Of a stretch of 29,242 nt of DNA, positions 18,001 to 26,545 are shown piece by piece. The position numbers and the translations under genes were made by a program. Positions within the stretch are counted from its first letter, which is position 1. Each line of letters begins with the position of its first letter. The stretch spans positions 1 through 29,242 of the forward strand of contig USQZ01000019.1 of the NCBI GenBank assembly GCA_900556975.1, written 5' to 3'. The stretch comes from an uncultured Clostridium sp. Its GTDB lineage: Bacteria; Bacillota; Clostridia; TANB77; CAG-508. The notes below the pieces were generated by a model. It did not search any database and was not told where the DNA came from. It worked only from the letters and a program-made list of their open reading frames with translations.

Positions 18001-20164
18001 TGTCTGGTAATGAGAATTCTTTAGAGGTATAGTCTAATGTTAATTTATCATTTCCATTGCTTGCATATCCTTCTGTGTTTCCTTGTTTGTCTATGCTATT
18101 TCCGCCATATACTTCTGTGAATTTTTTATTAAATTCATCTCTTACAGTTGCATTTTCAGAAGCTATTGAATCTTTTTCGTAAGCTGTCTTTTCGCTTTTG
18201 CTTGCTTTAATATATTTACTTGCATCTCCATTTGCTGTTGGAAGTGCAGTTGATGCTTCATAATGTTGACCATCATATTTAAATTCAACATCATACGAAA
18301 TATCGTATCCATCTTCTGTCATATCTGATTCTTTACTTGATCCAGGTACATTGATATTTGGTATTTTATATTTACCATTTGCATCTGTGTATATTGGATA
18401 GCTTAATTCAGTTTTATTGTCTTCATCATATATTTTTGCTAATTCTCTTTTATCAATTTTTCCTGCTTTTTTGTATACTTTATAAATGTATACTTCTGCA
18501 TTTTTGTATCCTTGTTCATCATCTTGTTTTGTTCCTTCAACATAATCAGGATTCTTTTTGTCTGGTTCTTTATCTATCCAAACTTCACCTTCCATTGGTA
18601 TTGTTAATCTTATATATTCTTCTTTTTCTGGTTCTTTTGTTTTTAAAGAATAAGTTGCTTCTTCATACCATCTTACACCTACGTATACTTGTGCTAATGG
18701 TTGTGATTGTTTTGGTGATAAATCTTTTAACTCTAACCAATAGTTCCATTTAACAATATGGTTATGATAATATCCGTGTGAACATTCTTTAGCTCCACCT
18801 GCACATGTCATATTTCCTTTGCTATCATATTGTGCACTTGTATGATGTCCTCCACATGAACAATTTTTTGCACCTTCATTACACCATATTGCTTCTGACT
18901 CTGGTTCCCAACTTGCGTTGAAGTATTCACCTTTTAATGATGAATATTCTCCACCTGCGTTCATATATTTAAAATCAAATTTTAAATCTTTTATATATCT
19001 CATATCATCTATATAATCTAAAACTATATAGAATTCTTCCCCATTGTGTGGGAATTCTGCAGTATCATCTGCATCTCTATTTTCATATTTGAAAAACCAG
19101 TTTGCATCATCAACAACACCTAAGTTTGTTTCTAATGTTGCTTTCGTTATTGCAGAAAAATCAACTTTACCTCTATCTGTTGTTACTGATTCTTCATAAT
19201 AATTAACTTTGAATGGTCCTACTAAATATTTTTGTTTATCTTTATCATATTGAACTTTTGCGTTTTCGTCTTCACCTGTTACTTTGTAGTCTATTACAGG
19301 TGCAGTTACTGTAGTTGTTTTTCCATGTACAGTTACAGTTTTTTGTTCTGTTACTATTTCACCTTTTTCATTTCTTTTGGCTACTTTATTTATGTATGCT
19401 TCGAAAGCTTCTGCTTCTCTTGATAATGCTGTTGATTCAACTTTATCTGAGCTTCCTCCTGCTGGTGTTTTCCACCATGCATATTGCACATATGTATATG
19501 GGAAAAATCTACCGCTATCTGTTACTTCTACATAATAATATTTTCCTGAATCTTTATCTTTAATAACAAAATCTTGTGGTTCGCCTGATGTTTTATCAAT
19601 GTTTACACCATAGATTACATTACCATATACGTTATAAAAATATGCTTCATCCATTTTTCCTGTATATTCTTTATTTGTTACATTATAAAATGTACTATCA
19701 TTTCCTGGATAGTTTTCTGAAATTTCAGCTAATATATATGCTTCTTCTGGTGAAGCAGATTTTTTCTCTGATTCTGTATAATGTCCATATGTATAGCTTG
19801 TTGTTGCTGAATATGGATTTGAGAAAGTATCAGATGTTACATCACCTGATGCTGTTTCAGTTTTTGAGAAAAGTTTTTTGCCTATGTCATTCATTGTTAA
19901 ATATGGTTCTGATTGACTGTTGTCTCCTGAAGTTACATTTGTTCTACTAGCTCCAATTAATGCAATTCCTTTTCCACAACATAATGTATCATTTTCATTT
20001 ATCAAATCTTCATATGTAACATATGGGAAACTTGCTGGTAGTCCATTTCCTTCTGATAACATTTCGTTTGTTGATCTAGCAATTACTTTATATCCTGAAT
20101 ATATTAATGCGATTACTGCTATTATTGCTAAAATTGAAATACTTATCTTTTTAAATTTCTTCAT
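15002..20164 (-). CDS. Giant surface protein with SdrD/Cna-B-like domains and Cys/His motif
   Basis: 1720 aa, exported and anchored. An N-terminal hydrophobic segment (about 8-24 after MKKFKK) acts as signal peptide or anchor. A C-terminal transmembrane helix (about 1695-1714) ends in KKKIIK and is preceded by EPTGI (1682-1686), a sorting-signal-like layout without LPXTG. SdrD/Cna-B-like beta domains are seen at about 523-645 (GEVWIDKEPD, YTDANGKYKI) and 1094-1200 (INGNVWED, TTDENGYYYF), followed by a VKNIDFGLEKR segment (1323-1333). An unusual Cys/His cluster spans 428-469, and a CC pair lies at 62-63. These domains are typical of Gram-positive adhesins and wall proteins; ligand and exact role are unknown. 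The ATG is 5 bases after the upstream stop, with a perfect AAGGAGGTG inside the last codons of that gene, so the two are coupled. A terminator follows at 14940-14979. Confidence 0.85.
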   Translation of the reverse strand: MKKFKKISISILAIIAVIALIYSGYKVIARSTNEMLSEGNGLPASFPYVTYEDLINENDTLCCGKGIALIGASRTNVTSGDNSQSEPYLTMNDIGKKLFSKTETASGDVTSDTFSNPYSATTSYTYGHYTESEKKSASPEEAYILAEISENYPGNDSTFYNVTNKEYTGKMDEAYFYNVYGNVIYGVNIDKTSGEPQDFVIKDKDSGKYYYVEVTDSGRFFPYTYVQYAWWKTPAGGSSDKVESTALSREAEAFEAYINKVAKRNEKGEIVTEQKTVTVHGKTTTVTAPVIDYKVTGEDENAKVQYDKDKQKYLVGPFKVNYYEESVTTDRGKVDFSAITKATLETNLGVVDDANWFFKYENRDADDTAEFPHNGEEFYIVLDYIDDMRYIKDLKFDFKYMNAGGEYSSLKGEYFNASWEPESEAIWCNEGAKNCSCGGHHTSAQYDSKGNMTCAGGAKECSHGYYHNHIVKWNYWLELKDLSPKQSQPLAQVYVGVRWYEEATYSLKTKEPEKEEYIRLTIPMEGEVWIDKEPDKKNPDYVEGTKQDDEQGYKNAEVYIYKVYKKAGKIDKRELAKIYDEDNKTELSYPIYTDANGKYKIPNINVPGSSKESDMTEDGYDISYDVEFKYDGQHYEASTALPTANGDASKYIKASKSEKTAYEKDSIASENATVRDEFNKKFTEVYGGNSIDKQGNTEGYASNGNDKLTLDYTSKEFSLPDNSNTRRLSTLTVLDKNEHIIDQYKMAATTGNTGVYYPVDNKISVSEADDVKELSVVEDEKGKTTTYKTIYNYMLHINLAVKEREKTDLSLFKDLYKAEILVNEKEITKTYNKYVDVEDEANKEALEVQIEACKIGKYKLGLYSSDYQYRSTVYEKSAEVVKNIKADTDLKVYLTYRIAVNNESQADEDLVATINQINDYYDKSFTLVNADIKANVLDNNQERVNKVVAESPYYRIVKANETPEYTYWSDNMQRFTCNDTNTKVNDDYKKLTITDLKGQKLAKGEQLEMFITFEVDKDGYKGTAERKNLLGEKNNVAEIANYSTFYANGKVAGIIDRDSAPDNIDLTRNVKEWYEDDTESAPAIDIELYNYNREINGNVWEDSETVDLLYGQKVGNGIMEDGEKAVKDIDVQLVEKIKIDGIEYEKIWSEDDFENLTDEEKKEFRLKDVTTDENGYYYFKGVLAGNYVVRFKYGNKEANVKYNGQDYKNTAYQADMTNSDGTSTLNNEWQDLKTGTLNDARVSDARDYELQRMKVIAYSRTINNPIGNVLESADQDVNHDELIKNTQMVANTAKLNIEIEHQDYIDYGTVKTVNGIKQYTYNVKNIDFGLEKRSETAVELDKKISKISLYKDDGSTLLLNVSFNDDGTINKEKPDNKYVEKITHMDEGNNIQGFEYIPTESQFKNGTLLKIEYQITIKNNSEVDWTGKVAEYTTAEDILNKVKELEKTDSYVSGEMIEYGDYVGLNYYNNKNNDTDKIVKTKVEQIIDYVDNDASSSEDDNINIENSSWNTITLEELKNNKMLDDKVYTTVNGEQKLVDSKGREYISEAKKNVLVTESNKYNPSIITELVPESASQATGVASSGKIRVVISKQLNEENSQNDLYNNIAEVLSYSNTVGRRDSQAVPGNAEVARGEYLAATGYDNGTIVTDYTGAKEVEQNGTVLHLNGERDADAPNYVTLSEPTGISIREYNKKNYAIAIVISGIILAAGIVIIKKKIIK

Positions 20165-20169
20165 TCGTA

Positions 20170-23100
20170 CTACACCTCCTTCCCAAATTTAGCTTGAATT
20201 TTGTAAATTAATTTGTTTTTCTTAATTACTATAACTGCTATTATTACTGCAACTATTCCTGCAATAATTGCTGATATGTATATTAATGTTTCCCCAGTTT
20301 TAACACCTATTATTAAATCTGCTGATGACATATCATCATCTTTTTGATCTTGATCACCTGGTGTTGAATCTTTATCTGCGATTCCTGCTTTATTATAATC
20401 TTTTGATATTTCAGCTTGGTTGTTTACTATACCTGTATTTGTATCTGTCATAGCTTTTGTTAATACAAGTTTTACTGTTTTAGATTCTCCAGCTTGAATT
20501 GGTGTGTTTGCCAATTCCTCAGTATATAAATTTCCATCGTTTCCTTTATGCCAGTTCTTATTTAATTCTGTGTTGAATTCTAATTCTTTTGGCATATAGT
20601 CTACTAATTGTTTAGCATAACCTTCTAGCTCGCCTTCATTTTTTACTGTAAATGTATATTCTACAATTACAGTTGCTCCGCTTAAGTATTTTGCATTTAT
20701 ATCTACTTTAGCTAAGTCTGTATTATCAAAATCATATGATTTTGTACCATTTTTTGTTTGTACTGTTACTTTGCTAACTGCTTTTGTTAAAGCTAAATCA
20801 AATGTTGTTGCTTCAACAAGTCCCATATCAATGTTTGATTTGCTTCCATTTTCTATTGTTATAACATCTGTTGTTGCAACTGTTTTATCATTTTCTGTTG
20901 TTGCAATTACATCTGAATTCTTATCTTCTGCTACATTTTGTTTCTTATATTCAGCTAATGCATATTTGCTATTATCATAATAAAACATTACTATGTATGT
21001 TCCATTTTCTAGGTTACTAAATTGATATTCACCATCTTGATTTGTTACTGTTTTATCAACTTGCTTTGCTGTTTTTGAATTTATTAATTTAACCTCTATT
21101 CCAGCTAACTTATTATCTCCGTTGTCTCTTTCACCGTTTTTGTTTTTATCTAGCCATGCAATTCCTTTTATGTCATATTTATCTTTAACATTTTCATTTG
21201 ATGTATTTTGTGAATTATTAGCATTATTATTTGTTGTGTCTTTGTTAGTATTTTCTTTCTCTGTATCAGTTCCTACTGTATCAGATGTTCTTTCTATTAT
21301 ATTGACAACTTCATTTGAGTTTAATTTTGATATGTCATTTGATTCTACTTTTCCAACATTAGTTATTGTTCTTTGTGCTGTATCTATGTTATTAACTTCT
21401 GCTGTAACTGTTGCTTCTAATTTACCTTCAGGTAAAATACTTGTATATACTGTTGCATCCTCATTTTTTGCAACTACTTTTGATACTTCAACACCATCTA
21501 CTGTATATACTAATTTCTTAATTGAAACTTCATTTGGTAATGTATCTGTTAATGTAACATTGTTTGCTCTAACAGATCCTGTGTTTTTAACTGTAAATGT
21601 GTATTTTATTTGATCTCCTGGTTTTACATATTGGTTAGTTTGATTTGATGTTTGGCTTACCTCTAAGTTTGGTCTTCCAACAGTTATATCAACTTCACCT
21701 GCTTGATATTGTTCTCCATTTACTAAAATATTTGATTTTGTAGCAATTGTATCTTTGTATGTGTTTTCTTTTAATTGTCCAACTACCCAATCTCCTGTTA
21801 ATAGTACTGTTCTTCCAGGTTTTAATTCATCAACTACCCATGTTACTGTTCTTGAATCACTATCATAATTTGTTGTTTTTATTTTCTTTAAAGTAATTCC
21901 ATCATCTTCATATCCTCTGATATAGCTATCACTGTAGTTTAATCCCTCTGGTAAAACTTTTGATACTATTATGTTTTTCATTGTATCATTGCTATTATTT
22001 TTAATTTGAATTTTTGATTCTATTGTTTCATTTTCTGCTGCTATAGAATCTTTTGTTTCTATAGTTTCTTCAGCAACTAAATTTGATTTTTCAACTGTAA
22101 TACCAGAATCCTCTGTTTTTATTTCTTTAGCTAAATCTTCAGCTGTTATTGTAGATTGACATACTAATTTAATTTCAGGAATTGAATCTATTTTTTTATC
22201 TTCATACTTAGTTGTTCCGTTCTCATCAACATATGATTGATTTATACTATATGTTCCGTCTTCATTTTTAGTAAAACCATCTTCTCCAGCATAATATTCT
22301 TCTATTGTTGGTAATTTATTTGCTTGTACAAAAAATTCAACTTTTTTAATATCTCCTGGATTTAATTTTTCTATTGTTGTTACTATTTCTCTATCAGATT
22401 TTAATGTCCATCCTTTTGTAGACTCAACTGAATTGTAGCTTGAATGAGTTGCTACAGTTGCTCCTGTTGGAACTTTTGTATCTACTTTTATATTTTCAGC
22501 AACTTCTGATCCTGTATTTTCTATTGTTATTGTATATTTTACTTTCTCATACTCTTTTATTGAATTCTTAACATTTGTTATTGTTTGTACAGCTATTTGT
22601 GGTCCAACTCCTGTTGTTAATCCAACTACATCTGCTGTTGATACTTCTTTTATATTAGTAACTTCATTTAAATTGTTATATATTGTTTTAAATGAACCAT
22701 AGATATTTGCGTTGTGTTCTAGATTTGCTGGTATTTTATATTGATATGTATATTTTAGGATTTCTCCTGGTTTCATTTCATAACTATCTAAAACTATTAA
22801 GTAAGATTTTATATCTCCTAAATTTTCAGGATTTGTTGTCCAGTTGTTTTCTACAGTTTCTAAATCTTCTGTAGCTTCACCATTATCTGAGTAATATATT
22901 GTTGCACCTGATTTGTTGTTTTCATCTTCATTTATTTTGCTTACTAATTCAGTGTCAACAGTTGTTCCTAAATCTTTTCCAGTTGTTACGTCTTTATTTC
23001 CTTTGAAAGGAATTCTTCCTAATATTTTAATATCGTTGCAATCATTTTCATTATTGTTCATAACCATTATGTCCATTGTTGCTACTTTAGCATCATCAAA

Positions 23101-25248
23101 GATTTCTATTTTATCTGTAACTTTTCCTTGATCAACTGATGTTAGTGTTTTTCCTGTATTTTCATAATTTGAAATTCTATTTATACTTACTACACCAACT
23201 GGTGCTTTGTATTCAACTTCTGTTTCTGCATATCCAACATTATTTACTTCGTTTTTGTATTTAGTTGCATTTTCATTTAAGTATTTCATTTCTATTTTTG
23301 CATTACTTGTTGGTGTATATAAATTTAACTTCATATTGCAATTAATTATAATACTTGTACCATTGCTTAAAGTGTTTGAATTATATTTTGTTTGAGTTCC
23401 TTCTAATGTTATGTCTAATACATTTCTTCCTGTCTCGTCTTTTCCTATTTCATTGCTTGCAATTTTAAATACATCTTCTGAATTCGCAATAGCAATGTTT
23501 TTTACATTAACTTCATTTATATATTCAGGAAATGTTAATTGGAATCTTGGATTTTTATATAAATCATTTTCTTCACTTGAGTTATTTAATTTAACTTCCA
23601 ATTTAATATCATTATTATCAGCTATTGTGCTTAATGTTTTTCTTGAAATAGCAAGTTCCGCATTTGTTTCAGGTTTTTCTAATTCAATTTTGTTTTCTAT
23701 ATCTGAAACTTTGCTTTCTGCATTTTCAGCATATAATATACTTCCTGTATATTTTTCATTTATATTTGAGAATGTTTTTATTTGTTCATATGAATATTCT
23801 GTTTTGATAATTTCTTTTTCAGTTTGAATTGATAATATTCCTTCTGTTTGAGGTTTAGATGTTTTTATGCAAATGTTGTTTGTATCAATATCAACGACAT
23901 ATGCATTGTTATCTACTTTTGAATTTTTATTTAATGTAGCAATAACTTCATTATTTTCATTAATTATTTGAATAGCTCCATCTTGTCCCAACATTTTTTC
24001 AAAATTATCTTTTGAAACTTTTACTTGTTTGAATAATATTTTGCTTGTTTCGAATGTACTATCTTCATTTTCAAATTCTGGTGTATTTGATCTAATTAAT
24101 ACATTTTCACACATTTCTGTTGAAGATACATCTATGTTAAATTTTGTTTCATAGTTTGTTTTATATGCATTTTCTTCTGACAAACTATTACTTAAAATAT
24201 TTCCGAGTTTTATAGATTTATCTGATTCGCTATCAATTGAAACTATGCTTCCTAAACTTTCTTTTACTTCATATTCTTTTTCTAATTCTGTTTCAATCTT
24301 TTCAGCTGTTCCAAACATGAAAATAGTACCATCAATTTTTGAATTTAAATTAAATGGTAATTCAACTTTTTTATCTCCTGATAAAACATATGTAATTAAA
24401 TATTCATTTGATTTTAATGCTTCTTTATTATTTTGTATTTTTATATTTATTTTATTTTCTTCTTTATTATAATCCCACTCAGTTTCTTTTAAATCTTCTT
24501 CTGATTTATTTGAAACAATTATCTTTTCTATTTTATATCCATCTAGATTTACTGCATCTATTTGTAATTCTTCTTTTTCTACATAATTGTTCTGTTCTGG
24601 TAATAAAGAAGTTACACTTGTTTGTAGTATAATTCCTTTATTATATGGTATGTATTTTCTTAATTCTGATGTTATAGTATATTCTGTATTTGTATGCCAA
24701 ATTAATTTTAAAACTACGTTTTGTGATATTCCAGATTCTTTTCCGTTATTTTTTACGTATGTTCCTATTAATTTAACATTTATTTTTTTGTTTAAGTTTT
24801 CTATATCATCTCTTTGCTTATATTTAATAGGAATCTTTATGTCTAATTTTTCTCCTGCACTTATGTTTGATAGACTAATTTGATTTTCCTCTATTTGATA
24901 TTTTTCATTCTTTTCTTCTGCAAATTCGAAAGATAATCCATTTTCTGATTCTATTAAAATCTTTGCGTTTTTTAGATATCCTTCTTTTTTAATTTCAACT
25001 TGCATATTGATTGATAGATTTTCTTCATTGATAGTTCCTTCTAATTCGTAACCATTTGTATCATCATTTTTTGCAAGTTTTGCATCATATTCTACATTAT
25101 CATTAATGCTCTCTGATGCTTGTTTCCCTAAGCTTTCCTCTGTCGCTAAGCTTATGTTAGTAAATAAAGTAAAGCAGTTTGCAAAAGTAAAGCATAATAC
25201 TAAAAGTATTGCTATTACTGTCTTACAATATTTTTTCTCTCTAAACAT
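20170..25248 (-). CDS. Giant secreted surface protein with DUF11-type repeats and SdrD-like domain
   Basis: 1692 aa. A signal peptide (1 to about 36, ending NISLA before TEES) is followed by about 850 residues of Asn/Glu/Lys-rich beta-type sequence I cannot assign. Then come three DUF11-like repeats at about 885-975 (KVKYTITIENTGSEVAENI), 1070-1150 and 1193-1300 (IKYTFTVKNTGSVRANNV). An Asn/Thr-rich linker (1321-1355) follows, then an SdrD B-like domain about 1357-1470 (IKGIAWLDKNKNGERD, TNQDGEYQFSNL) and a last beta domain 1480-1625 opening FDLALTKAVSKV. The C-terminus has VKTGE (1649-1653), a transmembrane helix about 1655-1676 and a basic tail. This is the layout of a wall-anchored protein, but the motif is not LPXTG. 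It is the first gene of the two-gene operon, with promoter at 25312-25341 and AGGAGG at 25257-25262. An adhesin or structural wall role is inferred. Confidence 0.87.
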   Translation of the reverse strand: MFREKKYCKTVIAILLVLCFTFANCFTLFTNISLATEESLGKQASESINDNVEYDAKLAKNDDTNGYELEGTINEENLSINMQVEIKKEGYLKNAKILIESENGLSFEFAEEKNEKYQIEENQISLSNISAGEKLDIKIPIKYKQRDDIENLNKKINVKLIGTYVKNNGKESGISQNVVLKLIWHTNTEYTITSELRKYIPYNKGIILQTSVTSLLPEQNNYVEKEELQIDAVNLDGYKIEKIIVSNKSEEDLKETEWDYNKEENKINIKIQNNKEALKSNEYLITYVLSGDKKVELPFNLNSKIDGTIFMFGTAEKIETELEKEYEVKESLGSIVSIDSESDKSIKLGNILSNSLSEENAYKTNYETKFNIDVSSTEMCENVLIRSNTPEFENEDSTFETSKILFKQVKVSKDNFEKMLGQDGAIQIINENNEVIATLNKNSKVDNNAYVVDIDTNNICIKTSKPQTEGILSIQTEKEIIKTEYSYEQIKTFSNINEKYTGSILYAENAESKVSDIENKIELEKPETNAELAISRKTLSTIADNNDIKLEVKLNNSSEENDLYKNPRFQLTFPEYINEVNVKNIAIANSEDVFKIASNEIGKDETGRNVLDITLEGTQTKYNSNTLSNGTSIIINCNMKLNLYTPTSNAKIEMKYLNENATKYKNEVNNVGYAETEVEYKAPVGVVSINRISNYENTGKTLTSVDQGKVTDKIEIFDDAKVATMDIMVMNNNENDCNDIKILGRIPFKGNKDVTTGKDLGTTVDTELVSKINEDENNKSGATIYYSDNGEATEDLETVENNWTTNPENLGDIKSYLIVLDSYEMKPGEILKYTYQYKIPANLEHNANIYGSFKTIYNNLNEVTNIKEVSTADVVGLTTGVGPQIAVQTITNVKNSIKEYEKVKYTITIENTGSEVAENIKVDTKVPTGATVATHSSYNSVESTKGWTLKSDREIVTTIEKLNPGDIKKVEFFVQANKLPTIEEYYAGEDGFTKNEDGTYSINQSYVDENGTTKYEDKKIDSIPEIKLVCQSTITAEDLAKEIKTEDSGITVEKSNLVAEETIETKDSIAAENETIESKIQIKNNSNDTMKNIIVSKVLPEGLNYSDSYIRGYEDDGITLKKIKTTNYDSDSRTVTWVVDELKPGRTVLLTGDWVVGQLKENTYKDTIATKSNILVNGEQYQAGEVDITVGRPNLEVSQTSNQTNQYVKPGDQIKYTFTVKNTGSVRANNVTLTDTLPNEVSIKKLVYTVDGVEVSKVVAKNEDATVYTSILPEGKLEATVTAEVNNIDTAQRTITNVGKVESNDISKLNSNEVVNIIERTSDTVGTDTEKENTNKDTTNNNANNSQNTSNENVKDKYDIKGIAWLDKNKNGERDNGDNKLAGIEVKLINSKTAKQVDKTVTNQDGEYQFSNLENGTYIVMFYYDNSKYALAEYKKQNVAEDKNSDVIATTENDKTVATTDVITIENGSKSNIDMGLVEATTFDLALTKAVSKVTVQTKNGTKSYDFDNTDLAKVDINAKYLSGATVIVEYTFTVKNEGELEGYAKQLVDYMPKELEFNTELNKNWHKGNDGNLYTEELANTPIQAGESKTVKLVLTKAMTDTNTGIVNNQAEISKDYNKAGIADKDSTPGDQDQKDDDMSSADLIIGVKTGETLIYISAIIAGIVAVIIAVIVIKKNKLIYKIQAKFGKEV
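20173..20181 (-). promoter_or_regulatory. Ribosome binding site embedded in the upstream gene's last codons
   Basis: AAGGAGGTG on the minus strand is a full-length match to the anti-Shine-Dalgarno. It encodes the final Lys-Glu-Val of the 1692-aa protein, and the next ATG follows nine bases downstream. It fixes the start at 20164 and implies tight coupling. Confidence 0.88.
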
Positions 25249-25280
25249 ATAAACATCCTCCTAAGTTTTTTCTCTTTAAA

Positions 25281-25300
25281 ACTATCTACTCTTAGACAGT
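25281..25300 (-). promoter_or_regulatory. Hairpin at the 5' end of the surface-operon mRNA
   Basis: ACTATCTA (25281-25288) and TAGACAGT (25293-25300) form an 8-bp stem with a 4-base loop. The single mismatch on DNA becomes a G-U pair in the minus-strand RNA. It starts only about five bases after the inferred transcription start, which suits an mRNA-stabilising stem or an operator. Confidence 0.45.
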
Positions 25301-25311
25301 CTCACAATAAT

Positions 25312-25341
25312 ATTATACAACAGATACAGAGCTTTTTTCAA
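25312..25341 (-). promoter_or_regulatory. Promoter of the surface-protein operon
   Basis: On the minus strand TTGAAA (25336-25341) and a perfect TATAAT (25312-25317) are 18 bases apart. Transcription would start near 25305, giving a leader of about 57 bases with AGGAGG at 25257-25262. Confidence 0.8.
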
Positions 25342-25493
25342 TGGTTTGTTGCAAAAATATTACATTTTTTTAATATTTGCGTTACAAAGTCTTTTTTCTC
25401 TTACGTATTAGCTACTTTTAGAGCTTTTTATATAATAAAAAATATCTAAGAACTTCCTAATTATATAAAAATAACAATTTCGACAAAAAAATA

Positions 25494-25525
25494 GAGCAAG
25501 TAATATTTTTTACTTGCTCATTTTT
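25494..25525 (-). terminator. rsmA terminator
   Basis: GAGCAAGTAA (25494-25503) pairs with TTACTTGCTC (25510-25519) around a six-base loop. On the minus strand the stem is followed by TATTTTTTT. It begins within eight bases of the rsmA stop. Confidence 0.88.
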
Positions 25526-25526
25526 A

Positions 25527-26381
25527 CTATTTTTTCAAATAATCTGCTATCAGTTTATATTGTTCTAATGATAATTTTTCACCTCTGATTTTTATATCAA
25601 TTTCATTTTCTTTCAAACAGTTTTCAGCTTCTTCTTTACTTTCGAATATTTTTCCGTTTACCAAAGCATTAATTAAAGTTTTTCTTTTTTGCATAAATGC
25701 TGCTTTTATAACTTTGAAAAATATTTTTTCATCTTCAACTTCTATTCTTGGTTTATCTAAAACTTTTAAATTAATAACACTTGATGTTACTTCTGGTTCT
25801 GGAATAAAAGAATCTCTTGGTACTTCTAAGACAATTTTTGGTTCTGTATAATACCAGATTGTATATGTTATACTGCCGACTTCTTTTTCTCCAGGTCTTG
25901 CAGCTAATCTTTGTGCAACTTCTTTTTGAATCATGACTGTTATACTTTCAATGTTTAACTTTTCTTCTAGCAATTTCATTATTATTGGTGTTGTTATGTA
26001 GTATGGTAAATTTGCAACTATTTTAGCTTTTTTAATATTCTTATTTTTATTTAATTCTATTAATTTATTTAAATCTATTTTCAAAACATCTTCATTTATT
26101 ATTTCAATGTTATCATATAGTTTAAATCTGTTCTCTAGAATGCTTATCATTTTGTGGTCAAGTTCTATACAAATTACTTTTCCTGCTCTATCAAGCAATC
26201 TTTTAGTTAATGTTCCTAGACCTGGACCTATTTCGATTACTAAATCTTCTTTAGTAACTTCTGCTGAATCAATTATTGAATTTACTACATTTTCGTCCAC
26301 TAAAAAATTCTGACCTAGTTTTTTATTTGCAGTTATATTATTTTGTTTCATTATAAATCTTGTTTCATCATATAAATTCAT
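25527..26381 (-). CDS. rsmA: 16S rRNA (adenine1518/1519-N6) dimethyltransferase
   Basis: 284 aa, the usual length for RsmA (KsgA). It dimethylates the two adjacent adenines in the 3' terminal loop of 16S rRNA during small-subunit maturation, using S-adenosylmethionine. Visible motifs: KKLGQNFLVD (20-29), the SAM-binding EIGPGLGT (50-57), the acidic IELD (72-75) and the catalytic NLPY (124-127), then a C-terminal helical domain with FMQKRKTL. The ATG at 26379-26381 has AGGAG nine bases upstream. It has its own promoter (26403-26431), divergent from the PBP gene, and its own terminator, so it looks monocistronic. Confidence 0.97.
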   Translation of the reverse strand: MNLYDETRFIMKQNNITANKKLGQNFLVDENVVNSIIDSAEVTKEDLVIEIGPGLGTLTKRLLDRAGKVICIELDHKMISILENRFKLYDNIEIINEDVLKIDLNKLIELNKNKNIKKAKIVANLPYYITTPIIMKLLEEKLNIESITVMIQKEVAQRLAARPGEKEVGSITYTIWYYTEPKIVLEVPRDSFIPEPEVTSSVINLKVLDKPRIEVEDEKIFFKVIKAAFMQKRKTLINALVNGKIFESKEEAENCLKENEIDIKIRGEKLSLEQYKLIADYLKK

Positions 26382-26402
26382 ATACTATATCTCCTATTTT
26401 TT

Positions 26403-26431
26403 AATATACCACAAAAGTTTATACATTACAA
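26403..26431 (-). promoter_or_regulatory. rsmA promoter with extended -10
   Basis: On the minus strand TTGTAA (26426-26431) and TATATT (26403-26408) are separated by 17 bases, with TGG directly before the -10. The leader is about 15-20 bases. Confidence 0.7.
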
Positions 26432-26447
26432 ATATTAGTGTGTTATA

Positions 26448-26476
26448 TTGATTTTTATTTTTTTATAATATAAAAT
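26448..26476 (+). promoter_or_regulatory. Promoter of the PBP gene
   Basis: TTGATT (26448-26453) and TAAAAT (26471-26476) are 17 bases apart. A TATAAT at 26464-26469 also exists but lacks a well-spaced -35. The region is back to back with the rsmA promoter. Confidence 0.5.
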
Positions 26477-26512
26477 ACATATATATTAGGGGCAAGGAAA
26501 TAAGAATTTTAT

Positions 26513-26545
26513 ATGTACAAATTTTTTATTTGCTTGTCTTTTTGA
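26513..26545 (+). other. Tiny upstream ORF overlapping the PBP start
   Basis: ATG at 26513 opens a ten-residue frame, MYKFFICLSF, ending in TGA at 26543-26545. That stop overlaps the TTG at 26542-26544 of the PBP as TTGA. AAGGA lies 14 bases upstream, a rather long spacing. One extra T in the T-runs at 26521-26543 would join this frame to the PBP, so it may be a leader peptide, a slippage site or a sequencing indel. Confidence 0.35.

Noticed and set aside
15107..20301. Canonical LPXTG sorting signals
   Set aside because: Neither protein has LPXTG; only EPTGI and VKTGE are present, so sortase anchoring is not claimed as established.
25342..25493. Additional gene or second WalR box between rsmA and the surface operon
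   Set aside because: No reading frame of note. The TGTAAC and TGTAAT half sites are separated by 16 bases, not 5.
26530..26541. TTG at 26530 as the PBP start
   Set aside because: It has no ribosome binding site and only extends the frame by four codons; the TTG at 26542, overlapping the small ORF stop, is at least explained by coupling. The choice remains uncertain.
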